Assembly: GCA_025966175.1 (NCBI GenBank)
Contig: JAOPVN010000028.1
Span: forward strand, 1-16,635
DNA from: Modestobacter sp.
GTDB taxonomy: Bacteria > Actinomycetota > Actinomycetes > Mycobacteriales > Geodermatophilaceae
Reading direction: 5' to 3'
Length of the DNA: 16,635 bases
The translations under genes and the position numbers were made by a program. The notes under the pieces are model-generated. The model was not told where the DNA came from. It saw only the letters and a list, made by a program, of their open reading frames with translations, and did no database searches. Positions 1-7,627 of the stretch are shown here, in pieces. Position 1 is the stretch's first letter, and each line of letters begins with the position of its first letter.

Positions 1-1562
<1,562 letters not shown>

Positions 1563-1733
1563 CCGAGGCCTTCCCGGACACCGTCACTCGCGCACAGCCG
1601 GGCCGCGCTGTACCGACCACGAACGGCGTGTACCCGGCGGGCAGCCCAGTGACCTGGAGCTCGGAGAACACGAGCGTGATCGACGACGTCGTCGCGAGCA
1701 CGCTGCAGCCGCCCCGATCTCCACGGGCGTTCT

Positions 1734-1754
1734 GGACGACGAACGGGGTCGTCC
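1734..1754 (+). terminator. Candidate hairpin terminator after the uvrA-like gene
   Basis: GGACGAC (1734-1740) pairs perfectly with GTCGTCC (1748-1754) around a 7-nt loop. It has no U-tract, which is common in high-GC actinobacteria. It sits 170 nt past the uvrA-like stop, so it may equally be an operator; the assignment is tentative. Confidence 0.35.
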
Positions 1755-1809
1755 TGTCCACCAGCGCCGTCTGCCGCCCGCCAGCACGCATCCTGCCTCG
1801 GAGGATTGC

Positions 1810-1815
1810 TAACGT
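1810..1815 (+). promoter_or_regulatory. Candidate -10 element of a leaderless promoter for the ddl-like gene
   Basis: TAACGT fits the actinobacterial -10 pattern TANNNT and ends 6 nt before the A of the ATG at 1822, so transcription would begin at or next to the start codon. The only Shine-Dalgarno-like run, GGAGG at 1800-1804, is 17 nt upstream of the ATG and too far to be ideal. No clear -35 box is visible. Confidence 0.45.
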
Positions 1816-1821
1816 CGCGGC

Positions 1822-2811
1822 ATGACGGCCGCCAAGGAACTCCATGAGCTTGGCCCCGTGGCCATCGTCGCCGGCGGGCTCTCCCACGAGCGGGCGGTCT
1901 CCCTGCTCTCCGGTGAGCGCATGTTGCGGGACCTGCAGGCCGTCGGCATCGAGGCGCAGGTCGTGGACGCCGATGCCGACCTGCTGAGGGCGCTGCGCGC
2001 AGGCGCCTACTCCGCGGTGATCCCGACCATCCACGGCGACATCGGGGAGGACGGCAGCCTGCAGACGGTCCTCGAGTTCTCGGGGGTGCCGTTCACCGGG
2101 TCGTCCAGCCGCTCCTGCCGGTTGGCGTGGGACAAGGCGGCCGCCCGCACGCTCACCGAACGCGCGGGCCTCGCCGCCCCCCAGTGGGCGGCCCTCACCA
2201 GCTCGTCGTTCAAGGAGCTCGGTGGCACGGAGGTCGTCCGGTACCTCGTGGAGGACATGGACTGGCCGCTGGTCACCAAGCCGAACCGCGGCGGCAGCGT
2301 GCTGGGCGTCTGTGGCGTCACCTCGGTCGAGGACCTCCCCTCCGCGCTGCTCCAGGCCTTTGCCTTCGGCGAGACCGCGCTCATCGAGAGCTTCACCCAG
2401 GGCCTGGACGTCAGCGTCGCCGTCGTCGAGCACGAGGGCGAGGCGCGAGCCGGTGAGCCGGTCGCGCTCGAGTACGACCGCCGTGACCAGTTCGACTTCG
2501 AGGCGCGCTACGACGCGGCCCGGATCCAGGTGTTGGCACCCGCTCCGCTGCCGGCAGCGACCAGCAAGGCGCTCCGCGAGGCTGCGGAGACGGCGCACCG
2601 AGTCCTCGGCCTCCGCGACCTGTCCCGCGCCGACTTCCTGGTCAAGGAGAACGGCGAGTTCGTGCTCCTGGAGGTGGCGGCGATCCCCGGACTGACCGCG
2701 ACGTCGCTGTTCCCGTTCAGCGTGGAAGCAGCCGGGTGGCCGCTGGGCGCCGTCTTCGCTGCGCTGCTCCGCCGGGCCGTCGACCGGGCTCAGTCGGGCA
2801 CGAGGCCGTAA
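1822..2811 (+). CDS. D-alanine--D-alanine ligase family protein (ATP-grasp), divergent
   Basis: 329 aa, close to the usual Ddl length. Ddl enzymes join two D-alanines with ATP for the peptidoglycan stem peptide, in the cytoplasm. Visible Ddl landmarks are the GG-S-HER-VSLLSG start (Glu23 at the position of E. coli DdlB Glu15), HGDIGEDG (71-78), GVPFTGS (88-94), DK (104-105), TKPNRGGS (152-159, with the triad Ser), EARY (227-230, triad Tyr kept), RADF (Asp271) and LLEVAAIPGLT (282-292). The last motif normally reads E-x-N-x-x-PG. Here the Mg-coordinating Asn is Ala286, so activity or substrate may differ. The ATG was chosen because a -10-like TAACGT lies 6 nt upstream. The 3' end overlaps the VanX-like remnant on the other strand by 22 nt. 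It could be a non-housekeeping Ddl paralogue or an ATP-grasp enzyme with another substrate. Confidence 0.88.
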   Translation: MTAAKELHELGPVAIVAGGLSHERAVSLLSGERMLRDLQAVGIEAQVVDADADLLRALRAGAYSAVIPTIHGDIGEDGSLQTVLEFSGVPFTGSSSRSCRLAWDKAAARTLTERAGLAAPQWAALTSSSFKELGGTEVVRYLVEDMDWPLVTKPNRGGSVLGVCGVTSVEDLPSALLQAFAFGETALIESFTQGLDVSVAVVEHEGEARAGEPVALEYDRRDQFDFEARYDAARIQVLAPAPLPAATSKALREAAETAHRVLGLRDLSRADFLVKENGEFVLLEVAAIPGLTATSLFPFSVEAAGWPLGAVFAALLRRAVDRAQSGTRP

Positions 2812-3056
2812 CGGGTCCGCGGCTCGCCATGGTGGTCGGCCCACCGCTGGTCACCGAAGGACCAGTGCCACCACTCCTCTGCCAGTGGGGCGAGGCCCTG
2901 CGCCACGAGGGCTGAGGCGAGGCAGCGGCGCAGCCGACGAGCCAGTTCCGCGCCCGGTTCGCCGGTCCGGTCCCGGGCCTCGAACCAGCCCACCGCCGCG
3001 TCGTCCTCGAACGCGTCGAAGTCCGTGCCCAGACCCAGCGGGCGCCCGGAGGCTGG
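2790..3056 (-). pseudogene. C-terminal remnant of a VanX-like D-Ala-D-Ala dipeptidase
   Basis: An 88-codon open stretch lies directly downstream of an in-frame TGA (3057-3059) and ends at TGA 2790-2792. Its translation matches the last half of M15-family VanX/DdpX dipeptidases: a GLGTDFDAF segment followed by EEWWHWSFGDQ, which carries the catalytic Glu and the last Zn-binding His. The N-terminal half, with the first zinc ligands (SxHxxGxAxD motif), is absent. Upstream there is only about 55 bp before the stop of the next minus-strand gene, so the missing part is not frameshifted nearby. A GTG at 2993 could start a 67-residue product, but it could not be an active dipeptidase. The family encloses a zinc hydrolase that cleaves D-Ala-D-Ala, which fits the two Ddl-like ligases on either side. 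Confidence 0.78.
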
Positions 3057-3080
3057 TCAGCAGTGCGACCCAGGGCGCGA

Positions 3081-3102
3081 GGGAGAGCTGCAGAGCTCTC
3101 CC
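3081..3102 (-). terminator. Hairpin terminator downstream of the ligase operon
   Basis: GGGAGAGCT (3081-3089) and AGCTCTCCC (3094-3102) form a perfect 9-bp stem with a GCAG loop. It starts 9 bp beyond the stop codon of the minus-strand Ddl-like gene. No U-tract is present, as is common in high-GC genomes. It also marks the junction with the truncated VanX-like fragment. Confidence 0.7.
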
Positions 3103-3111
3103 CCGCGCGGC

Positions 3112-4230
3112 TCAGCGAGTCGGCGTTCCCAGGGTGGCCAGCTTCCCGGCGATGCCACCGGCTGCGCGCAGCGCCTCGCCGCGGGCGAAGCCGGCGATCT
3201 CCTGGCCGGTGCGGAAGCTCGCCACCGCCTGGTCCAGCGCGCCGAGCAGCAGCTGACTCGGGGCGTCGTCCGGCCACAGGTACAGCGACAGCGCGCCCGG
3301 GATGTTGTTCACCTCGTTGACGAAGACCTGCTCGCCGTCGCTGAGGAAGTCCAGCCGCGCCAGGCTGCCCAGGCCCACCAGGTCACTGACCTGCTCGGCC
3401 AGCGACCGGATGCGGTCGGCCAGGTCGTCGGAGATCGGCGCGGGCATCTCGCGGGGCGCCCGGTTGAGGCCGGCCTCGTGCAGGTACTTGTCGCGGTAGC
3501 TGTAGAAGGAGTCGTCGCCCTCGCGCAGCGGCTTCTCGATGTAGGACGTCCGGAACTCCGGGTGCGTGATGACGGCGATGTTCAGGTCGTACAGATCGGG
3601 CCGGTAGGGCTCGATCACCGCGCCGGCGGCGAGGTGCACGCTCTGCTTGGTGAGGCCGGTCGCCGTCGCCAGGTCCTCGACGATCTCGATCCCGATGCTG
3701 GAGCCGCCGAACCGCGGCTTGACGATGTAGGGCCCGTCGAAGTCGGGCGTGCGCTGGCCCTTGCCCAGCGCGATCCGCGGCAGGGTCGGCAGCCCGGCGG
3801 CGGCCATCGTCGCGCCGAAGGACAGCTTGTCGACGGAGAGCGCGCCGGCGTACAGGCTGCCGCCGGTCGAGGGGAGCGCCATCGCGTCGAAGATCGCGCG
3901 GCCGCCACCCGCCTCGGCGTAGCCGCCGTGGAAGCAGCTGAGCACCGCCTCGGGGCGGTGGTGCTTGGGCCGCAGGCCCTTCGTCGTCCGCCAGCCGCCG
4001 TCGGGGCCGAGGACGGGCTCGACCCGGACCGCCTGCTTGGGGGCGCCGTCGATGAAGTCCCGGGCCTCGCTCTCCAGCGGCACCAGGTGCCAGGCACCGG
4101 AGCGGTCCCAGTAGAGCGGCAATACCTCCTTGCCGGCCTGGCTGATCAGTCGAGCGGCCTGCAGGCCGGTGAGGATGCTGATGTCGTGCTCCGACGACGG
4201 GCCGCCGAAGACGACCGCTACCCGCTGCAT
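3112..4230 (-). CDS. D-alanine--D-alanine ligase-like ATP-grasp protein
   Basis: 372 aa. The start is ATG at 4230, preceded by a clear GGAGG (4235-4239) with a 4-nt spacer; the longer in-frame extension upstream is arginine/glycine-rich shadow sequence inside the next gene. Ddl/ATP-grasp features are GGPSSEHDIS (9-18), an atypical central loop HGGYAEAGGG (101-110) where Ddl usually has a GEDG motif, DK (134-135), IVKPRFGGSSIGI (169-181), ARLDF (Asp294) and NEVNNIPG (305-312) with both Mg-binding Glu306 and Asn308. Metal and ATP chemistry therefore look intact, whereas the substrate loop differs from housekeeping Ddl. It is the last gene of the hydrolase/Mur-ligase operon, so it probably supplies or extends a small peptide used by the Mur-like ligase. 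The exact amino acid substrates cannot be read from sequence. Confidence 0.87.
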   Translation of the reverse strand: MQRVAVVFGGPSSEHDISILTGLQAARLISQAGKEVLPLYWDRSGAWHLVPLESEARDFIDGAPKQAVRVEPVLGPDGGWRTTKGLRPKHHRPEAVLSCFHGGYAEAGGGRAIFDAMALPSTGGSLYAGALSVDKLSFGATMAAAGLPTLPRIALGKGQRTPDFDGPYIVKPRFGGSSIGIEIVEDLATATGLTKQSVHLAAGAVIEPYRPDLYDLNIAVITHPEFRTSYIEKPLREGDDSFYSYRDKYLHEAGLNRAPREMPAPISDDLADRIRSLAEQVSDLVGLGSLARLDFLSDGEQVFVNEVNNIPGALSLYLWPDDAPSQLLLGALDQAVASFRTGQEIAGFARGEALRAAGGIAGKLATLGTPTR

Positions 4231-4273
4231 GGTTCCTCCAGTCGTTCGACGATCTGCCCGCGCCTGATCACCC

Positions 4274-4285
4274 GCACTCGAGTGC
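4274..4285. promoter_or_regulatory. 12-bp perfect palindrome between the Mur-like and Ddl-like genes
   Basis: GCACTCGAGTGC is fully self-complementary and sits in the 59-bp gap, 4-15 bp upstream (in + coordinates) of the Mur-like ligase stop codon. It might be an internal operator or a processing/attenuation site; there is no spacer, so it would make a poor hairpin. Confidence 0.3.
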
Positions 4286-4289
4286 TGGC

Positions 4290-5813
4290 TCACGGGTAGT
4301 GGTCCGGTAGGTCGTTCTCGAAGAGGACGACGTCGCCCGCCTGCGCCGAGGCTCCCACCATGCCCATCGCTTCGCTCCGGGAGCGCGCCAGCATGCGGCG
4401 CTCGGCGAGCGACCCGGCGACGAGCGGGCGGCGGTTGGTGTCGCCCACGACGACCAGCGTCGCGTTCGGGACGTCCATCACCTGCGCGGCGAAGTCGGCG
4501 TTGCGCGCGTCCTGCTGGTCGCCGAGCTCGACCATGCCCGGCGTGACCACCCACAGCCGGCGGTCCTTGCTCAGTTCGGCGGCGTGCTCGAGGGCCTGCG
4601 CCGCGCCGTTCGGGTTGGCGTTGTACGTGTCATCGACGATGTAGATGCCCTCGGCATTGGCCGACACCTCGGCCCGGTGCGCCACGCTGGGGAGCCGGCG
4701 GCGCAGATTGCTCTCGATGCCCGACCAGGCGACGCCGAGCGCGCGGGAGATGCCGATCGCGATCGCCAGGTTGATCGGGTGCCCGGCGCCTGGCGGCTCG
4801 GCGACGGCGGTCCGGCGCTCGGTGGCGTCGCGGACCTCCCACTCGCCGCCGTGCGGCACGACCGCGACGTCCGCACCGGCGTCGGCCCGGGTGGAGCAGC
4901 GGATCACCGTCTTGGTGGCGGCCAGTTCGTCGGCGGCCTGCGCCAGCTCGGGGACGTCGACGTTGAGCACGACGATCTCGGCCCGCTCGACGATCTCCAG
5001 CTTGGCGCGGACGATCGTCGCCCGGCTGCCCATCCGCTCGAGGTGCGCCTCACCGATGGTCGTGATCGCGGCCACCTTGGGCGGGAAGATCGAGGTCAGC
5101 CGGGCGATCTCGCCGGGCCCGTAGGTGCCCATCTCGGCGACGAAGACCCGGGTGCCGGGGGCGAGGCCGTCGTTGACGCTGCGGGCCAGACCCATCAGGT
5201 TGTTGAAGCTCGCCGGGCTGGCGAAGACGCTGGTCTCGGACGCCAGCAGCGCCTCGGTGTAGGCCTTCGTCGAGGTCTTGCCGTAGGAGCCGGTGATCGC
5301 GACGACGTCCGGGCCGACCTCGGCGAGCTTCGCCCGGGCGCTGGTGACGAACTTCTTCGACAGCGCGCTCTCGAGCGGCTTCAGGGCGGCCAGGACGGCG
5401 TCAGTGATCGGCGCCCCGAACGGGATGAGGACGGCGTTGATGGTCGGATTGCGGAAGGCGACCGCGACCGCGGCGTGCACCAGCACCCAGCCGCCGGCGA
5501 GCCGGCGCAGTCGCGGCGTGAACGCCGGCCGCGGCCACGGCTTGCGGATCACCAGGCCGATGGGCGCGGCGGCGAAGGAGAGCGCCGCGGGGGCGACCAG
5601 GCCGGGGACCTTGACCGAGGCGATCGCGAAGGCGGCGCCGAGCGCATAGGGCGCCCCGGACGACGGCTTCTTGGTCAACCACAGCCGGAGCGTCGAGGTG
5701 CACCGGCCGGGCTCGTAGTGCTCGCGCTGCGCGACCCGCCACCAGGTCAGCCCGGCGACGGCCGTGCCGAGGCCCGTGGCGACCCACTCGACCGAGGTGA
5801 GCAGCGCCGTCAC
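4290..5813 (-). CDS. Membrane-anchored Mur ligase family protein (MurF-like)
   Basis: 507 aa, GTG start at 5813. Mur ligases use ATP to form an amide bond onto a carboxylate-activated substrate; MurF adds D-Ala-D-Ala to UDP-MurNAc-tripeptide. The catalytic core is complete: ATP loop ITGSYGKTSTK (173-183), FNN (203-205), EMG (227-229), TIGEAHLERMGS (252-263), a Lys271 at the position of the carbamylated lysine, GHPINLAIAIG (344-354), HRAE (379-382) and the MurF hallmark DDTYNANP (394-401). The first ~165 residues are not the UDP-MurNAc-binding domain. They are hydrophobic, with about four likely membrane segments (around 4-26, 54-66, 70-90, 105-120). It overlaps the hydrolase stop by 4 nt (GTGA), implying coupled translation. 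The acceptor is therefore probably a membrane-linked or non-UDP substrate. It is unlikely to be housekeeping MurF. Confidence 0.9.
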   Translation of the reverse strand: MTALLTSVEWVATGLGTAVAGLTWWRVAQREHYEPGRCTSTLRLWLTKKPSSGAPYALGAAFAIASVKVPGLVAPAALSFAAAPIGLVIRKPWPRPAFTPRLRRLAGGWVLVHAAVAVAFRNPTINAVLIPFGAPITDAVLAALKPLESALSKKFVTSARAKLAEVGPDVVAITGSYGKTSTKAYTEALLASETSVFASPASFNNLMGLARSVNDGLAPGTRVFVAEMGTYGPGEIARLTSIFPPKVAAITTIGEAHLERMGSRATIVRAKLEIVERAEIVVLNVDVPELAQAADELAATKTVIRCSTRADAGADVAVVPHGGEWEVRDATERRTAVAEPPGAGHPINLAIAIGISRALGVAWSGIESNLRRRLPSVAHRAEVSANAEGIYIVDDTYNANPNGAAQALEHAAELSKDRRLWVVTPGMVELGDQQDARNADFAAQVMDVPNATLVVVGDTNRRPLVAGSLAERRMLARSRSEAMGMVGASAQAGDVVLFENDLPDHYP

Positions 5814-6556
5814 GTCGCGGACCGCAGGTCGAGCATCGCGCGCAGTCGCTCGTTGATGGTCCTGGCGAGCGCGGCGTCGAGCAGGTGCGCGGAGCCGTCG
5901 ACGACGGTGAGCTCGCCGTTCACACGCTCGGCGATCTCCCGCGCGGTGTCCACGGGGGCGGCGGTGTCGTGCTCGCCCCAGACCAGCTCGATGCGGCCGT
6001 CGTAGTCGCGCAGGCCCGCGAGGACGTCGGTGTAGTCCTCGTTCACCGTGCGCACCAGCACCTCGCGCATGACCCCCTCCGCTGCCTTGTAGTCAGCAGA
6101 ACCGTACTGGCGCCGGGCGGCGTCCATCCGCTCCTGGCTGAGAACGCCCACGCGGTGGGCCAACTTGGCGGCGCGATAGCCGAAGGGGGGCTTCTTCGCA
6201 CCGCCGCGGCGGATCAGCGGGGTGCCGGTGAGCAGCAGCCCGCCGACCAGCTCGGGGCGCAGCGCGGTGATGCGGGCGGCGACCCGGCCGCCGAACGAGT
6301 GCCCGACCAGGACCGGCCGGTCGAGGGACTCGATGAGCGGGATCAGGTCCTGCGCGTACTCCGCGGAGCTCCAGCCCTCCTCCGGTGGCGGCGCGGACCC
6401 GAAGCCCCGGAGGTCGAGCGCGATCCCGTCGACTCCGTCGAGGGTCGGTGCCCAGTCACTCCGGTTGCGACCCCAGCCGTGCATCGCCACCACCCGATCG
6501 GGACCCCGGCCGAAGCGCTCGGCGACGTAGCGGTCGTCCAGGAGGCTCACCAGCAC
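5810..6556 (-). CDS. Alpha/beta-fold hydrolase
   Basis: 248 aa, GTG start at 6556. The Ser-Asp-His triad is visible: nucleophile elbow GHSFGG (Ser87), WGEHD (Asp197) and GSAHLL (His224). HGWG (26-29) gives the oxyanion-side HG motif. There is no signal peptide or membrane segment, so it is probably cytoplasmic. It is first in the operon with the MurF-like and Ddl-like ligases and shares a 4-nt GTGA overlap with the former. It could release or edit an ester or amide product of these ligases (inference). Substrate cannot be predicted because this superfamily includes esterases, peptidases, thioesterases and dehalogenases. A TANNNT-type hexamer 7 nt before the GTG suggests a leaderless transcript. 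Confidence 0.9.
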   Translation of the reverse strand: MLVSLLDDRYVAERFGRGPDRVVAMHGWGRNRSDWAPTLDGVDGIALDLRGFGSAPPPEEGWSSAEYAQDLIPLIESLDRPVLVGHSFGGRVAARITALRPELVGGLLLTGTPLIRRGGAKKPPFGYRAAKLAHRVGVLSQERMDAARRQYGSADYKAAEGVMREVLVRTVNEDYTDVLAGLRDYDGRIELVWGEHDTAAPVDTAREIAERVNGELTVVDGSAHLLDAALARTINERLRAMLDLRSAT

Positions 6557-6563
6557 CTGCCCA

Positions 6564-6569
6564 ACACTA
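6564..6569 (-). promoter_or_regulatory. Candidate -10 of a leaderless promoter for the hydrolase/Mur-like operon
   Basis: Read on the minus strand this is TAGTGT, matching TANNNT. It ends 7 nt before the GTG at 6556, with no Shine-Dalgarno sequence in between, so transcription would begin at about the start codon. No good -35 is seen. Confidence 0.4.
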
Positions 6570-6748
6570 GTTCAGTGCCGTGCCCCTCCCCGCGCCGCGT
6601 TCGGCTCACCGGGAGTGGGGGATCCCCGACCGGTCGCCCTCCACGAGCCCGGTGAATGGGTTCCCTCAGGGACGTGGGAAGCGTGCCGAGGCCATCAGCG
6701 GACCTTCCGGCGGTCGGCCCTCCATGTGGGTGTCCTGTCGAGCCATCC

Positions 6749-6889
6749 ATGACCATGACCTCCCAGAACCGGTCGCTCGTCATCAGGGTCGAGACCGACA
6801 TGCCCCCGCAGGTGCACCAGACGCTCAGCCGGCTCGCGAATGAGCTCGGGTGGGAGGGGTCGTCGAGCAGCGCCCGGGGGCGGGGATGA
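6749..6889 (+). CDS. Possible small protein of 44-46 residues, function unknown
   Basis: ATG at 6749 (or 6755), TGA at 6887-6889. Third codon positions become strongly G/C from this ATG onward, whereas the same frame upstream is mixed; this is the main sign of coding. The product has an amphipathic middle (SLVIRVETD, then QVHQTLSRLANELGW) and a Ser/Gly/Arg tail. No ribosome binding site is visible and I recognise no family. It may be a chance frame. Confidence 0.3.
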   Translation: MTMTSQNRSLVIRVETDMPPQVHQTLSRLANELGWEGSSSSARGRG

Positions 6890-7293
6890 CGGGGTGGTCC
6901 GCCGGCCCGTCGCCGCGTCGCGCCGCACCGCGTCCAGGTCGTGGCCGTCGGGGTCTCTCCCTGTGTCGCCCCTCGTGAACGGGCCTGCGGTGTGCGGCTC
7001 CTCACTCAGCACCTGGCGCACCGTTACAGAGAGAGAGCGACGCGCACCGGCCGCACCCGCGGGTCGGCGGTGACGGGTCGACCCACAACGCGCCGCGCGA
7101 CATGCCGTGTCCGACCTGCCCGCCGAGATGACCGGCCGGCGATTCGGCCAAAACACGGCTCGGAGCTGCGCGGATGTCGACAAGGCGGCCCCGGGGAGGC
7201 CGGTCATCGACCGGGCGAGGGGCTCGGACAACGATTCGGTGACGGGCCTTCGCCGGCCGTGTCCGAACGTCCCGGTCGGGCCCGCGGGGGCCT

Positions 7294-7299
7294 TACGTT
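7294..7299 (+). promoter_or_regulatory. Candidate -10 hexamer upstream of the 90-aa gene
   Basis: TACGTT fits TANNNT and lies directly before the left arm of an inverted repeat. The expected start of transcription would be around 7305, giving a leader of about 50 nt. No convincing -35 is seen. Confidence 0.3.
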
Positions 7300-7336
7300 T
7301 CCGTCACGTCTGCGGCACTTCCCCCGCCGTGACGGA
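7300..7336 (+). promoter_or_regulatory. 9-bp inverted repeat in the leader of the two-gene membrane operon
   Basis: TCCGTCACG (7300-7308) and CGTGACGGA (7328-7336) are perfect complements separated by 19 nt. The right arm ends 8 nt before the AGGAG at 7345-7349. It could be a repressor operator or an RNA hairpin that influences translation of the downstream genes. Confidence 0.4.
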
Positions 7337-7354
7337 CAGCACCGAGGAGCCCCC

Positions 7355-7627
7355 GTGAGCACGCGCGTTGACCTAGCGCCCCGCCCGTCGTCCCACCCGC
7401 AACCGCTTCCGGCGGACGGAGAGCTGAGCCTGGCGGAGCTGCTGGCGCTCTTCGGGTCCGAGGAGGTCGCTGCGACGTCGACCCTCCGCAGGCTCCGCTC
7501 GTCCGGAGCCCTGCTGCGCGGGTGGGTGCAGGACTCGTCGCGGCGGGCAGCCGGATGGGGCGCCGTTGCGGGCGCGCCCGACGTGCGCGGTGCGCGTTCC
7601 TCCTGGAGCGCGGCGGAGGCGCAGTGA
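7355..7627 (+). CDS. 90-aa protein of unknown function
   Basis: GTG at 7355 is chosen because AGGAG (7345-7349) sits 5 nt upstream; longer starts lie in the repeat-containing leader. The product has a Pro-rich N-terminus (residues 8-20), a Leu/Glu-rich predicted helical centre (ELSLAELLALFGSEEVA, 23-39) followed by a basic TLRRLRSS segment, and an Ala/Gly/Ser-rich tail. No membrane segment or signal peptide is visible. I do not recognise a family. The helical centre could resemble a small DNA- or protein-binding unit, but nothing proves it. The stop TGA shares its last A with the ATG of the next gene (TGATG), so the two are translationally coupled and probably work together. Confidence 0.65.
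   Translation: MSTRVDLAPRPSSHPQPLPADGELSLAELLALFGSEEVAATSTLRRLRSSGALLRGWVQDSSRRAAGWGAVAGAPDVRGARSSWSAAEAQ

Larger units (their letters stand above)
1563..1821. other. Intergenic region between the uvrA-like and ddl-like genes
   Basis: 259 bp with no convincing gene. It contains a perfect 14-bp palindrome, CGACGACGTCGTCG, at 1681-1694. It also contains a hairpin with a 7-bp stem and 7-nt loop at 1734-1754 and a -10-like hexamer just before the next gene. A plus-strand frame from GTG 1628 would give 65 residues, but it has low coding quality and no ribosome binding site. Confidence 0.6.
6557..7354. other. Long intergenic region with dyads and short repeats
   Basis: About 800 bp between the divergent hydrolase and 90-aa genes. 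It has no well-supported gene apart from one possible 46-codon frame (6749-6889). It contains GGGGATCCCC (6618-6627), an AG-dinucleotide run near 7027-7036, GGGTCGACCC (7075-7084), and GCCGTGTCCGA twice (7104-7114, 7256-7266) with a reverse copy of TGTCCGA at 7224-7230. A 9-bp inverted repeat lies at 7300-7336. Composition is less strictly coding-like than the flanks, so it may hold promoters or decayed genes. Confidence 0.6.

Noticed and set aside
1822..4230. Glycopeptide resistance (vanHAX-type) cassette
   Set aside because: There is no VanH dehydrogenase or VanRS pair, the VanX-like part is a fragment, and neither ligase shows a clear D-Ala-D-Lac signature that I can recognise.
3025..4299. 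424-residue open frame on the plus strand
   Set aside because: Complement of the Ddl-like gene; Arg/Gln/Asp/Gly-rich with no recognisable domain.
3112..4554. Longer start (4554) for the Ddl-like gene
   Set aside because: The extension lies inside the MurF-like gene and is Arg/Gly-rich; ATG 4230 has a clear GGAGG and begins the conserved ATP-grasp fold.
4584..6005. 473-residue open frame on the plus strand
   Set aside because: Complement of the MurF-like gene and the hydrolase end; low-complexity charged composition.
6695..7231. 178-residue minus-strand frame in the long intergenic region
   Set aside because: No ribosome binding site, Arg/Pro-rich, no recognisable family; codon use is not convincing.
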